NCBI GenBank assembly: GCA_016713025.1
Contig: JADJPZ010000002.1
Coordinates: 496,001-560,000 of the forward strand
DNA: 64,000 nucleotides
From: Saprospiraceae bacterium
GTDB taxonomy: Bacteria; Bacteroidota; Bacteroidia; Chitinophagales; Saprospiraceae
Reading direction: 5' to 3'
Part shown: positions 52,667-60,858 of the stretch, one piece after another
Layout: each line of letters starts with the position of its first letter
How positions within the stretch are numbered: the stretch's first letter is position 1
Translations under genes and position numbers: made by a program
The notes under the pieces: model-generated
Told to the model about the DNA's origin: nothing
Databases searched by the model: none
What the model saw: the letters and a program-made list of their open reading frames with translations, nothing else

Positions 52667-53445
52667 TGGAACACAGCAGTATAAAAAATGGATTTGACCT
52701 CACTGGCAAAACTGCTATTGTGACAGGTGCTTCCAGGGGTATCGGCGAGAGTATAGCAAAAAGTTTAGCGGAGTTTGGAGCCAGGGTGGTTATTGCTGCA
52801 AGAAAACAAGAAAGTGTAGACGAAGTAGCGCAGCAATTTTTAAGATTGGGACTTGATGTCTTGCCTGTAGCATGTCATGTAGGTGAAGAAGCACAACTTA
52901 AAAACCTGGTTGAAAAAACACACAACCACTTTGGCAGCATCGATATCCTTGTTAATAATGCTGCTACCAATCCTGTATACGGGCCCATTGAAGATATGAC
53001 GAGTGAGCTGTTTGACAAATTGATGCAGATCAATGTCAAAGCGGCATTTACGCTATCCAATCTTTGTCTTCCGCATTTAAAAAGTAGTGGTTCGGGATCA
53101 GTGATCCACATCAGTTCGGTGGAGGGTTTTAGGCCCAGTCCTGGATTGAGTATCTACAGCGTGTCCAAAGCTGCACTTATCATGCTTTGCAAAGCACAGG
53201 CAAAAGAATGGGGCGCCTACAGTGTCAGGTCCAATGTTATTTGTCCGGGACTTGTACAAACAAAGTTCAGCGCAGCATTGTGGAACAATAAAGAAATCCT
53301 TGATCATTGGACCAGCAATATGCCTTTGCATCGTATGGCTCATCCGCAGGAAATGGCTGGACTTGCCGTTTTTCTGGCATCAAATGCATCATCATATTGT
53401 ACAGGTCAGGAGTTTATATCTGATGGAGGGTATCTTATTTCTTGA
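52666..53445 (+). CDS. Short-chain dehydrogenase/reductase
   Basis: The protein has 259 residues. NAD(P)-binding motif TGASRGIGES lies near residues 20-29, NNAAT near 96, and the catalytic Ser in IHISSVEGF is followed by Tyr/Lys in YSVSKAAL. The C-terminal part has PGLVQTKFS and the usual SSYCTGQEFISDGGY. It is a classical cytoplasmic SDR of the FabG-like group; the substrate is not evident. It is coupled to the T9SS-sorted gene by start/stop overlap, though the products act in different places. Confidence 0.9.
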   Translation: MEHSSIKNGFDLTGKTAIVTGASRGIGESIAKSLAEFGARVVIAARKQESVDEVAQQFLRLGLDVLPVACHVGEEAQLKNLVEKTHNHFGSIDILVNNAATNPVYGPIEDMTSELFDKLMQINVKAAFTLSNLCLPHLKSSGSGSVIHISSVEGFRPSPGLSIYSVSKAALIMLCKAQAKEWGAYSVRSNVICPGLVQTKFSAALWNNKEILDHWTSNMPLHRMAHPQEMAGLAVFLASNASSYCTGQEFISDGGYLIS

Positions 53446-53693
53446 TTTTCAGGTTAAAATCAGGAATGAAATTATAGCAATCATTTTACATCTAAATATT
53501 TATAATGAGTTCCGAAATGAAGGTAAAAAGCACAACCTGCCCGCTTAAGAGCAGGTAGGTGAAATCAGCATTTTTGAAGACAAATCATACTGTGTGCAGG
53601 TCATGTTGTTTCATAGGTGAGAATACAGTATTTGGAGGTGGTAATAGATTATCATTTTAGATTTTTAGGTTTTTAATAAATGTAAAAGAATTT

Positions 53694-56600
53694 ATGATCA
53701 GGTCAATTTTATTAATAGTATTTTTAGTTTTAAATCTCCAGTCTTTCGGGCAAGGGATCATACCACCGTTTATCACTGATCACAACAAAAAGTGGGTGGA
53801 CTCTATATTCCGCACACTGACATTGGAAGAAAAGATTGGACAATTACTTTTGCCAAGAGGCAACTATTCTGGCAAACCACATGATCCTGCATTGTTGAAA
53901 AAATGGGTCAAAGACTATAAGATAGGGGGAATTGTATTTTTTGCATCTAACCCTACAATACAGGTCAACATCACCAATGAACTTCAGGCTATATCGCGTG
54001 TACCACTTCTCATAGGTCAGGATTTTGAATGGGGAGTAGGTATGAGATTGGACAGTACTGACAGGTTTCCGTATGCTGCAACCATAGGTGCTATAAAGGG
54101 TGATGACCACCTGGTGGAAGAAATGGGTAAAGAAGTAGCGAGACAATGCAAAAGAATAGGAGTTCATATCAATTATGCGCCGGTAGTAGATGTCAATAAT
54201 AACCCGAATAATCCGGTGATCAACTTCAGGTCTTTTGGATCAGATAAGCACCAGGTGACCGCCAAAGGACTGGCGTACATGAAAGGTATGCAAAGCCAGC
54301 GATTATTTTGTACTGCCAAACACTTCCCCGGACATGGAGATACCGATGCCGACTCACACCATGCCCTACCGCTGATCAACCACGACAAAAAACGACTTCT
54401 TGATATCGAATTATATCCCTTCAGGCAGCTTATCGATCATGGATTGTCCGGCATCATGACAGCACATCTCAATATTCCTGCCTTGGAGCCACAAAGTGGA
54501 CTTGCTTCTACATTTTCAAAAAACATCATCACAAACCTGCTCAAAGAGGAGCTCGGATTTCGGGGGCTTACTTTCACTGATGCTATGGAAATGGAAGGTG
54601 CTGTAAAAAACTTTCCCAAAGGAGAGGCAATGGTACAGGCCATCCTGGCAGGCAATGATGTTTTAGAGACTTTTATGGATGTTCCGCAGACCGTAGAAGC
54701 CATAAAAAATGCCATTAAGACAAAAAAATTACCTTTATCTCTCCTTGATGAAAAGGTCAAAAAAATATTAATGGCAAAGTCCTGGGTAGGTTTAGATCAG
54801 TACGCACCCATAAGTACAGAAAATCTGGTCCAGGACCTGAATACTGTCAAATCTGATATACTGAATCAGGTGATGACTGAAAAAAGTATAACCTGTCTTA
54901 ACAATGAGGCAGCATTGCTGCCAGTCACGGATTTTAACAAAAAAATTGCAGTCATTTCTATAGAATCTGACAAACCTGAGTCTGATTTATACCAAATGAT
55001 TTCCAACTATGCAAAAGCTGATAACTTTTATATTGCCAAAAATGCAGGCCCATCTTATGCAGACAGTATTATATCGATTTGTGTTAAAGATTATGATATC
55101 GTCGTAGCAGGGATTCACCTTATAGATATCAGAGCCAGCAGGAAATACGGACTTACACCGGAAAATACTCAAATCATTTCAAAACTGGCCAATGAACCCA
55201 AAGTGATATTGTGTCTTTTTGGAAACCCATTTGTATTGGCAAAAATCCCTGATATAAAACAGTCAAAAACTTTGATTATGGCTTATCAGCAAAACATCTA
55301 TGCTGAGCGAGCTGCGGGTCAGATTATTTTTGGAGCCTTGCCACCTGTAGGTAAGTTTCCACTTGACATTGACGATAATTTTAGGCAGGGTATGGGCATC
55401 ACGTATCCCAAACTTGATATCCTCAGCTATGGATTGCCGGAACAGGTAGGACTAGATAGAAAGGGATTTTATTCAGGGATTGATTCCTTGGTGATACTGG
55501 GCATAAAAGAAAAAGCCTATCCTGGTGCGGTGGTACAGGTTGTTAAAGACGGAAAAGTGATTTTTTCCAAATCATATGGATATCATACTTTTGAAATGGC
55601 AGAAAAAGCAAAAGAAAACAGTACTTCCGAAGGTAGTGCATATGCCTTCATTGATGATGCTATGGACAATCCTGAATCTCTGACTACTACGCTCAGGCCG
55701 GCACAAAGACAGCAAAACCCTCCGGGCAAAGTCAGATCAGATGATATTTATGACTTGGCTTCAGTCACTAAAATCAGTACATCTGCTCTTGCTGTAATGC
55801 AATTGATGAGCGAAAATAAATTTAACCTCGATGCAAGATTTGGAGATTATTATCCTGAGTTCAACGATACGGACAAAGCAGGACTCATTATGCGCGACCT
55901 GCTTACGCACAAAGCCGGACTGAAAGCGTGGATACCTTTCTGGAGAGATGCCATAGACACAATTGCCACAATGAAGAAATCATTGGCGATTCAACCGGAA
56001 TTAGAGCAGTTGTGTATGGTAAAAATAAAGAAACCGGGATTTTTTAAAAGGCTTTTTGGCAAAAAAACCACAAGAGAAATTCAGTACATTGAAAGCATCC
56101 GGGCTAAACCTGAGCTTTGGGCAAAGATGCTTCGCGCAGATACCAGAGTATGGAAGCCCAATGTTTTTATGGCATCACAGTCACCTGACTTTAATGTACG
56201 TGTAGACAAAAACTTATATCTGCATAAAGATTACAAATCTAAGATCATACAGCAAATAGCTACCTCACCGCTTAACCCATCACAGGGATATGTGTATAGT
56301 GACTTGCATTATTACGTGTACCCGGACATGGTGGCAAACATGACAGGCAAACCTTTTGAAAGATATCTTGATGAAACCTACAAAGCTATCGGAGCACAAT
56401 CGCTGACTTATAATCCTTTACAGAAGTTTCCAACCAATAGAATCGTACCCACTGAATATGACAGTTTATTCAGGCAAGTACTGATACATGGTTTTGTACA
56501 TGATGAAGGTGCATCCATGATGGGCGGTATATCGGGGCATGCCGGACTTTTTGGCAATGCCAATGATCTCACAAAACTTATGCAGATGTACCTCCAGAAA

Positions 56601-56948
56601 GGAAGCTATAGCGGAAAACGTTTTTTTGAGCCGGATGTAATCGATATGTGTACTAAATATCAGTTTCCGGAATTAAAAAACCGGCGAGGTATAGGATTTG
56701 ATAAAAAAGACTTTAATCCGGAAATTAAAAACGGCCCATCCCTTGCATCAGATCAGAGTTACGGTCATTCGGGGTTTACAGGTACCTTTACATGGGTAGA
56801 TCCGGTGTATAATATTGTTTACGTCTTTTTGTCAAACAGGGTATATCCCACCAGGAACAATTCAAAAATTTCTGAATTAGGTATCAGATCTGAATTAGGT
56901 AATGTCATAATAAAATCAATATTGAAAGGGTACAACTCAAATCTTTAA
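53694..56948 (+). CDS. GH3 beta-N-acetylhexosaminidase fused to beta-lactamase-fold serine hydrolase
   Basis: The protein has 1084 residues with a signal peptide ending at SFGQ. The GH3 domain (about 30-390) has the NagZ-type KHFPGHGDTDADSHHALP loop and nucleophile Asp in FTDAMEMEG near residue 295. A GH3 C-terminal-like domain follows to about 590. The second catalytic domain (about 610-1080) has the serine-hydrolase motifs SVTK near residue 690, YSDL near 865, and HSGFTGT near 1022. Such fusions probably combine cleavage of muropeptide sugars with a D,D-peptidase or esterase activity. It is expected in the periplasm and is followed 26 bases later by the carbonic anhydrase gene. Confidence 0.88.
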   Translation: MIRSILLIVFLVLNLQSFGQGIIPPFITDHNKKWVDSIFRTLTLEEKIGQLLLPRGNYSGKPHDPALLKKWVKDYKIGGIVFFASNPTIQVNITNELQAISRVPLLIGQDFEWGVGMRLDSTDRFPYAATIGAIKGDDHLVEEMGKEVARQCKRIGVHINYAPVVDVNNNPNNPVINFRSFGSDKHQVTAKGLAYMKGMQSQRLFCTAKHFPGHGDTDADSHHALPLINHDKKRLLDIELYPFRQLIDHGLSGIMTAHLNIPALEPQSGLASTFSKNIITNLLKEELGFRGLTFTDAMEMEGAVKNFPKGEAMVQAILAGNDVLETFMDVPQTVEAIKNAIKTKKLPLSLLDEKVKKILMAKSWVGLDQYAPISTENLVQDLNTVKSDILNQVMTEKSITCLNNEAALLPVTDFNKKIAVISIESDKPESDLYQMISNYAKADNFYIAKNAGPSYADSIISICVKDYDIVVAGIHLIDIRASRKYGLTPENTQIISKLANEPKVILCLFGNPFVLAKIPDIKQSKTLIMAYQQNIYAERAAGQIIFGALPPVGKFPLDIDDNFRQGMGITYPKLDILSYGLPEQVGLDRKGFYSGIDSLVILGIKEKAYPGAVVQVVKDGKVIFSKSYGYHTFEMAEKAKENSTSEGSAYAFIDDAMDNPESLTTTLRPAQRQQNPPGKVRSDDIYDLASVTKISTSALAVMQLMSENKFNLDARFGDYYPEFNDTDKAGLIMRDLLTHKAGLKAWIPFWRDAIDTIATMKKSLAIQPELEQLCMVKIKKPGFFKRLFGKKTTREIQYIESIRAKPELWAKMLRADTRVWKPNVFMASQSPDFNVRVDKNLYLHKDYKSKIIQQIATSPLNPSQGYVYSDLHYYVYPDMVANMTGKPFERYLDETYKAIGAQSLTYNPLQKFPTNRIVPTEYDSLFRQVLIHGFVHDEGASMMGGISGHAGLFGNANDLTKLMQMYLQKGSYSGKRFFEPDVIDMCTKYQFPELKNRRGIGFDKKDFNPEIKNGPSLASDQSYGHSGFTGTFTWVDPVYNIVYVFLSNRVYPTRNNSKISELGIRSELGNVIIKSILKGYNSNL

Positions 56949-56974
56949 AAAAAACCAATGACAAAAAATGAATT

Positions 56975-57490
56975 ATGATAATTAAATCTGTAAAGGGTGT
57001 ACTTCCCAAAATAGGAGAAGATTGTTTTATAGCAGAAAATGCAACAATAGTTGGTGATGTGCAAATGGGTAGCCAATGTAGCGTATGGTTTAATGCTGTC
57101 ATCAGAGGTGATGTAAATTATATCAAAATGGGTGATAAAGTCAACATCCAGGATGGAGCTGTCATACATTGTACTTATGAAAAATTTCCAACTAATATAG
57201 GCAACAATGTTTCTGTAGGACATAATGCTATTGTACACGGATGCACCATTCATGACAATGTTCTGATAGGTATGGGAGCTATAGTGATGGACAACTGTGT
57301 AGTGGAATCCAACTCCATCATCGCTGCAGGAGCAGTTGTCACACAAAATACCCGGGTAGAAGCAGGAACAATTTATGCAGGGGTGCCGGCAAAAAAAGTC
57401 AAAGATATCAGTCAGGAACTCATATCAGGGGAGATAGATCGTATAGCCAATAACTATGTGATGTACTCCGGATGGTTCAAAGAGGATTAG
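56975..57490 (+). CDS. Gamma-carbonic anhydrase family protein
   Basis: The protein has 171 residues. It shows a left-handed beta-helix with hexapeptide repeats (IAENATIVGDVQMG, IGNNVSVGHNAIVHG, IGMGAIVMDNCVV). The three metal-binding His are present as HC in AVIHCTY, GHN and VHGC. It probably hydrates CO2 or serves as an acyltransferase-like relative; the family is not always active. It lies directly after the GH3 fusion gene, with a possible shared transcript. Confidence 0.88.
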   Translation: MIIKSVKGVLPKIGEDCFIAENATIVGDVQMGSQCSVWFNAVIRGDVNYIKMGDKVNIQDGAVIHCTYEKFPTNIGNNVSVGHNAIVHGCTIHDNVLIGMGAIVMDNCVVESNSIIAAGAVVTQNTRVEAGTIYAGVPAKKVKDISQELISGEIDRIANNYVMYSGWFKED

Positions 57491-57528
57491 ATCCTAATCC
57501 TTCGGCCTGTTAGCAATCATGTGATTTA

Positions 57529-58476
57529 TTATTTTCCATTCAAAGGTCCGATATCAATCCTCTGATAACTCTCTTTTATCTTCATATAAGATGGTATCAC
57601 TTCATTCAAAGAATTTAAAACAGCATGAATCAACCTCAGTTTTGTGGTAAATTTATGATGAATGACACTTACCTCCCGCACGGGTGTTGGTTCAGCAAAT
57701 GGAATGACCCTTTCTTTTCTTTCCGGTGAAAGATTCCATGTGGCAAGTTCAGGTATGATGGTCATACCACCCATAGACTCTGTAATATTGATCAGAGATT
57801 CTATACTACCGGCATTGTATTTTATTTTTGTATTTTCGAGATTGCGCAACTCACATATCCTCATCATCTGGTCTCTCATACAGTGACCTTCTTCCAGCAA
57901 CCATAGGTGTTTGAAGTCAATGTCTTCCTGCAGGATATATGTTTTATCTATCTTATCGTGCGAAAAAACATAAAACTCTTCATAAAAGGCCGGATATGTT
58001 ATTAATGATTTTTCATCTATCGGAGTCACAAGAATACCAGCATCTGTTTCAGATGTTTTTAGCTTGTGCAGTATAGATTTTGTAGTTTCTTCTTCAATAA
58101 TTAACTCAATATCCGGAAACATTTCTCCAAATTTCTGGACGAACAATGGAATAATATATGGGGCCAGTGTAGGGATTATACTTACTGTAATACTACCATG
58201 GAGTTTGTCCTGATGGAGGTCAGATGCAAGTTTCTCCAAAATAGAAAATTCATCCAGAATTTTGATCGCTTGCGTTGCAATCATTTCTCCTTTTTCAGTA
58301 AGAGAAATGGGGTTGCTTTTTCTATCAATCAGTACCAGATCCAGATCTTCTTCCATTTTTCTGATAGCCATACTCAATGCTGGCCGAGATACATTGCATT
58401 GATCTGCTGCCTGACTGTAATTTTTGGTGGCTGCAAGTGTCAGAAAATATTTTAACTGCGCAAACTGGACATTCAT
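57529..58476 (-). CDS. oxyR: OxyR-type LysR regulator
   Basis: The protein has 315 residues. The LysR helix-turn-helix covers residues 1-60 (FLTLAATKNYSQAADQCNVSRPALSMAIRKME). The effector domain has LLEEGHCMRDQMMRICELRN, where the two Cys are nine residues apart. This is the spacing of the disulfide-forming Cys199/Cys208 pair of E. coli OxyR, with the same GHC-xRDQ context. It probably senses peroxide. No catalase or peroxiredoxin gene is adjacent, so the regulon is elsewhere. A TAACTTTG on the minus strand (58497-58504) may be its -7 element. Confidence 0.88.
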   Translation of the reverse strand: MNVQFAQLKYFLTLAATKNYSQAADQCNVSRPALSMAIRKMEEDLDLVLIDRKSNPISLTEKGEMIATQAIKILDEFSILEKLASDLHQDKLHGSITVSIIPTLAPYIIPLFVQKFGEMFPDIELIIEEETTKSILHKLKTSETDAGILVTPIDEKSLITYPAFYEEFYVFSHDKIDKTYILQEDIDFKHLWLLEEGHCMRDQMMRICELRNLENTKIKYNAGSIESLINITESMGGMTIIPELATWNLSPERKERVIPFAEPTPVREVSVIHHKFTTKLRLIHAVLNSLNEVIPSYMKIKESYQRIDIGPLNGK

Positions 58477-58496
58477 AAGTAAAATTTATGACAGTA

Positions 58497-58504
58497 CAAA
58501 GTTA
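58497..58504 (-). promoter_or_regulatory. Candidate -7 element of oxyR
   Basis: On the minus strand TAACTTTG, 20 bases before the ATG. A -33 TTG is not clear. Confidence 0.45.
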
Positions 58505-58586
58505 CAATATTTTTCTTATTGTAAAAATCCATTTGAACTATATGAAAAATATTGTATACGTTACAAGAATTCCTGCAGCAAGGTGC

Positions 58587-58732
58587 ATTTCATTTTTTCG
58601 CACTGTGCTCGATTTCTTATCAAGTTTCGATTGTTCGTCGTAGCTTTTAACTACGATGCAATATATTAAGGCATCTTGCCTGAATCGTAAAAAAAATTGA
58701 TGATTTTTTAATGTGATGCGAAAAAATGAAAT
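58587..58732. repeat. Inverted-repeat unit of 146 bp
   Basis: ATTTCATTTTTTCGCA at 58587-58602 and its exact complement TGCGAAAAAATGAAAT at 58717-58732. The interior holds the hairpin GTAGCTTTTAACTAC and shares about 107 bp with 58992-59098. Confidence 0.7.
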
Positions 58733-58776
58733 ATACTCTTCTATTATCTCTAATCTTTATGTCCGAGATTAATATA

Positions 58777-58941
58777 GGGACGTAGTCCTGTGATCTTTGT
58801 AGCAAAAATATCCACACACCTTCACGTAGTAGGGGCGTAGCCCTGTGATCTTAAAACATGTGGTACATATAAGATGTCAGGGCTACGCCCCTTATGTTTC
58901 AGGTGCTAATGTTTTCTACAAAGATGTCAGAGCTACGCTCC
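58777..58941. repeat. Nested REP/BIME-like palindrome cluster
   Basis: The outer pair 58777-58802 and 58916-58941 (GGGACGTAGTCCTGTGATCT and a complement) encloses the inner pair 58832-58852 and 58871-58891 (GGGGCGTAGCCCTGTGATCT and a complement). A further small hairpin (CCTGCC/GGCGGG) follows at 58938-58960. As RNA this could form a long double stem. Confidence 0.75.
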
Positions 58942-58991
58942 TGCCCCGATAGGCGGGAGTAATTTATCTGCAGGATCATGTCTCTAAAGCA

Positions 58992-59098
58992 TCGTTTGCT
59001 CGTCGTAGCTTTTAGCTACGATGCAATATATTAAGGCATCTTGATTAAATCGCAAAAAAAAAATGATGATTTTTAATGTGAGGCGAAAAAATGAAATA
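58992..59098. repeat. Second direct repeat of about 107 bp
   Basis: It matches 58627-58733 over its whole length (GTCGTAGCTTTTAGCTACGA, ATATATTAAGGCATCTTG, GGCGAAAAAATGAAATA) with few differences. Its left inverted end is missing. Confidence 0.7.
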
Positions 59099-59128
59099 CA
59101 CCCCTTCAGCAACAGTCCTTTTGCTTTT

Positions 59129-59602
59129 TTATATTTTATGTATGCTCTGACAAATACTTATAGCTTCATCAACAGCATTTTCATCATTTTCCTGAAATAC
59201 AATCATTACAAAAAAATTGGTTTCAGATGTTGGATCAATAAGACCCATAACAAATATTTTCACACCGTTTTGTACACCTTCAGCATAACCTCCTTTAAAC
59301 CCATTAATTTCGATGGTACTTATATCATCGATCTTCTCCAGTTTGAGGGAAGCAGCAATGGACATCGTGTAAGTAGTGATATCGCTATCGTCTATGCTAT
59401 TGTCTTTAAATGGAATGATGGATAGCTCCATTCCGTCTCCAATAGCTGAAAACTCCTCCATACTATTGACTGTTTCTTTAAAATCATCAGCCAGAGAAAA
59501 CCCGATCCCATATTCTTCCCAGGTATATTCTTGTTGTGCATATAAATGATCGGTGATTGAAACACCAAATACAATAAGTAAAAGTAAAACTTTTTTGATC
59601 AT
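59129..59602 (-). CDS. Exported hypothetical protein
   Basis: The protein has 157 residues from ATG 59602; the longer frame adds 14 residues before the signal peptide. The signal peptide ends near LYAQ. The rest is an alpha/beta domain with EYTWEEYGIGFSLADDFKETV, LSIIPFKDNSIDDSDITTYTM and FFVMIVFQENDENAVDEAI. It resembles small periplasmic proteins that detect or modify exported substrates, but I do not recognise the family. It is a single gene beside the repeat region. Confidence 0.6.
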   Translation of the reverse strand: MIKKVLLLLIVFGVSITDHLYAQQEYTWEEYGIGFSLADDFKETVNSMEEFSAIGDGMELSIIPFKDNSIDDSDITTYTMSIAASLKLEKIDDISTIEINGFKGGYAEGVQNGVKIFVMGLIDPTSETNFFVMIVFQENDENAVDEAISICQSIHKI

Positions 59603-59785
59603 GATTGTTTGATTTTTAAGGTTATTAAAGCACAAATATAACATGGTCAGTATAGTATTCAGAAAAATATTTTAAAATTGTTATTTTCCTTAACAAATAA
59701 TGCTTTTCAGGTTAAATATAAATTAAACTACCGGCTTATGATCTACAAAATGGAAGTGTAGCAAGTTTTAATAAAAAAGAGAGTT

Positions 59786-60172
59786 ATGAAACAATTATTA
59801 CTTTTCCCATTTTTATTGACACTCCTCTCAGGATGTTATGACATAGACGAGGAAATCCTTCCTGTAGTAGGTATTTACAGAGCGCATATTGTTGGGGTTG
59901 CGGGACCATTTGATTTGGTCATAAGTACTGCTGGCGGAGATGACGTAATCATTGAAGCTCCATTTGATGGAGACTTTTGGTACACCGTCAGGTCAGACAT
60001 AGATAATCAGGATGAACGAATTATGGACTTCAAAATCAATAATCAACAGATAGACAGGGATATCCACATGCGTGGCAAAGGATTTTTTGTAAATAATACT
60101 ATTGAATTGAGATATACCATTGATTTTGGCAATGAGTCTGTCAATTTTAAATTAGTGGGCACTAAGCTTTAG
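59786..60172 (+). CDS. Hypothetical lipoprotein
   Basis: The protein has 128 residues. The lipobox LLSGCYDI gives a lipidated Cys17. The rest is beta-rich (YRAHIVGVAGPFDLVIST, WYTVRSDIDNQDERIMDF, TIELRYTIDFGNESVNF). I do not recognise it. It sits alone, with no coupling to neighbours. Confidence 0.6.
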   Translation: MKQLLLFPFLLTLLSGCYDIDEEILPVVGIYRAHIVGVAGPFDLVISTAGGDDVIIEAPFDGDFWYTVRSDIDNQDERIMDFKINNQQIDRDIHMRGKGFFVNNTIELRYTIDFGNESVNFKLVGTKL

Positions 60173-60518
60173 AAGGAATTTTAAAAAAAACGGCAGACCG
60201 CAGGACCATAATTAGAAAATCTTATTCGATCGCAAATAAATATTGACTTTCTGAAACCTGTGGCTGCTATTTTAGTTACAACACTCTTCTATTGTGGTTT
60301 TGCTTATATTTTGCTATAATAAAATAGAACAAACTTTTTTCCATCTACAGCACCAATAATTATTATTTGTTCGGCATTTTTTTATATAGTAAAGTATTAT
60401 ATTGTTAATATTATAAAATATGATTCATTACCATATTAAATTTTGTTAAAGTATCGTTAAACAATTTGACTTGCGTGATCAAAAGCCATACCTTTGCGTT
60501 AAAATAAGAAAATAAGCA
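60173..60518. other. Intergenic region upstream of small protein gene
   Basis: AT-rich. Apart from the promoter at 60466-60496, I see no gene and no clear structure. Confidence 0.4.
60466..60496 (+). promoter_or_regulatory. Bacteroidota-type promoter of 57-aa protein gene
   Basis: TTG at 60466-60468, 20 bases, TACCTTTG at 60489-60496, 22 bases before ATG 60519. Same spacing as the sigma-factor promoters. Confidence 0.7.
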
Positions 60519-60692
60519 ATGAGAATTATTAATACTGTACAACAACAGATTTTAGATTTGGTAAAAGAGGTGACTGAAACCCAGGGAGGTCAATGGATCG
60601 AAAAAAAGGAATTGAGAAAAAAAGAGGCATCCTCCAAATACTCAAAAAAATTTAATCCCAAGACTGCCAGAACCAGATCTTTTGAAATGTAA
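60519..60692 (+). CDS. 57-aa basic small protein
   Basis: The ORF begins MRIINTVQQQILDLVKEVTE and continues with a Lys/Arg-rich helix (KKELRKKEASSKYSKK), ending RTRSFEM. No membrane segment or signal is present. It has a consensus promoter and a terminator of its own, which is good support for expression despite its small size. The charge suggests RNA, ribosome or DNA contact. I recognise no family. It lies upstream of the beta-oxidation operon but is separated from it by the terminator. Confidence 0.65.
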   Translation: MRIINTVQQQILDLVKEVTETQGGQWIEKKELRKKEASSKYSKKFNPKTARTRSFEM

Positions 60693-60715
60693 AAGGTGAT
60701 TTGTTAGTTAATAGA

Positions 60716-60748
60716 AAGGTGAGTTTGTAAAAAAACTTGCCTTTTTTT
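60716..60748 (+). terminator. Rho-independent terminator of 57-aa protein gene
   Basis: AAGGTGAGTTT pairs with AAACTTGCCTT (two G-U pairs), followed by T7, 24 bases after the stop. Confidence 0.75.
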
Positions 60749-60858
60749 ATGGATTTTATAGAAAAATTGAACTCAGAGTTAAATTTTTTATGCCAAATAT
60801 TTACCCATTCAAAAAAAGCGTGTAATTTTATGGTAAATTTCATATTTACAATAAAGTT

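Larger units (their letters stand above)
58477..59128. other. Repeat-dense intergenic region
   Basis: No gene. It contains the oxyR promoter candidate, two direct repeats of about 107 bp, an inverted-repeat unit and a nested palindrome cluster, all described separately. Confidence 0.7.

Noticed and set aside
53443..53557. Hairpins after the SDR gene as terminators
   Set aside because: TGATTTT/AAAATCA and CCTGC/GCAGG stems exist, but no T run follows either, so I do not call them.
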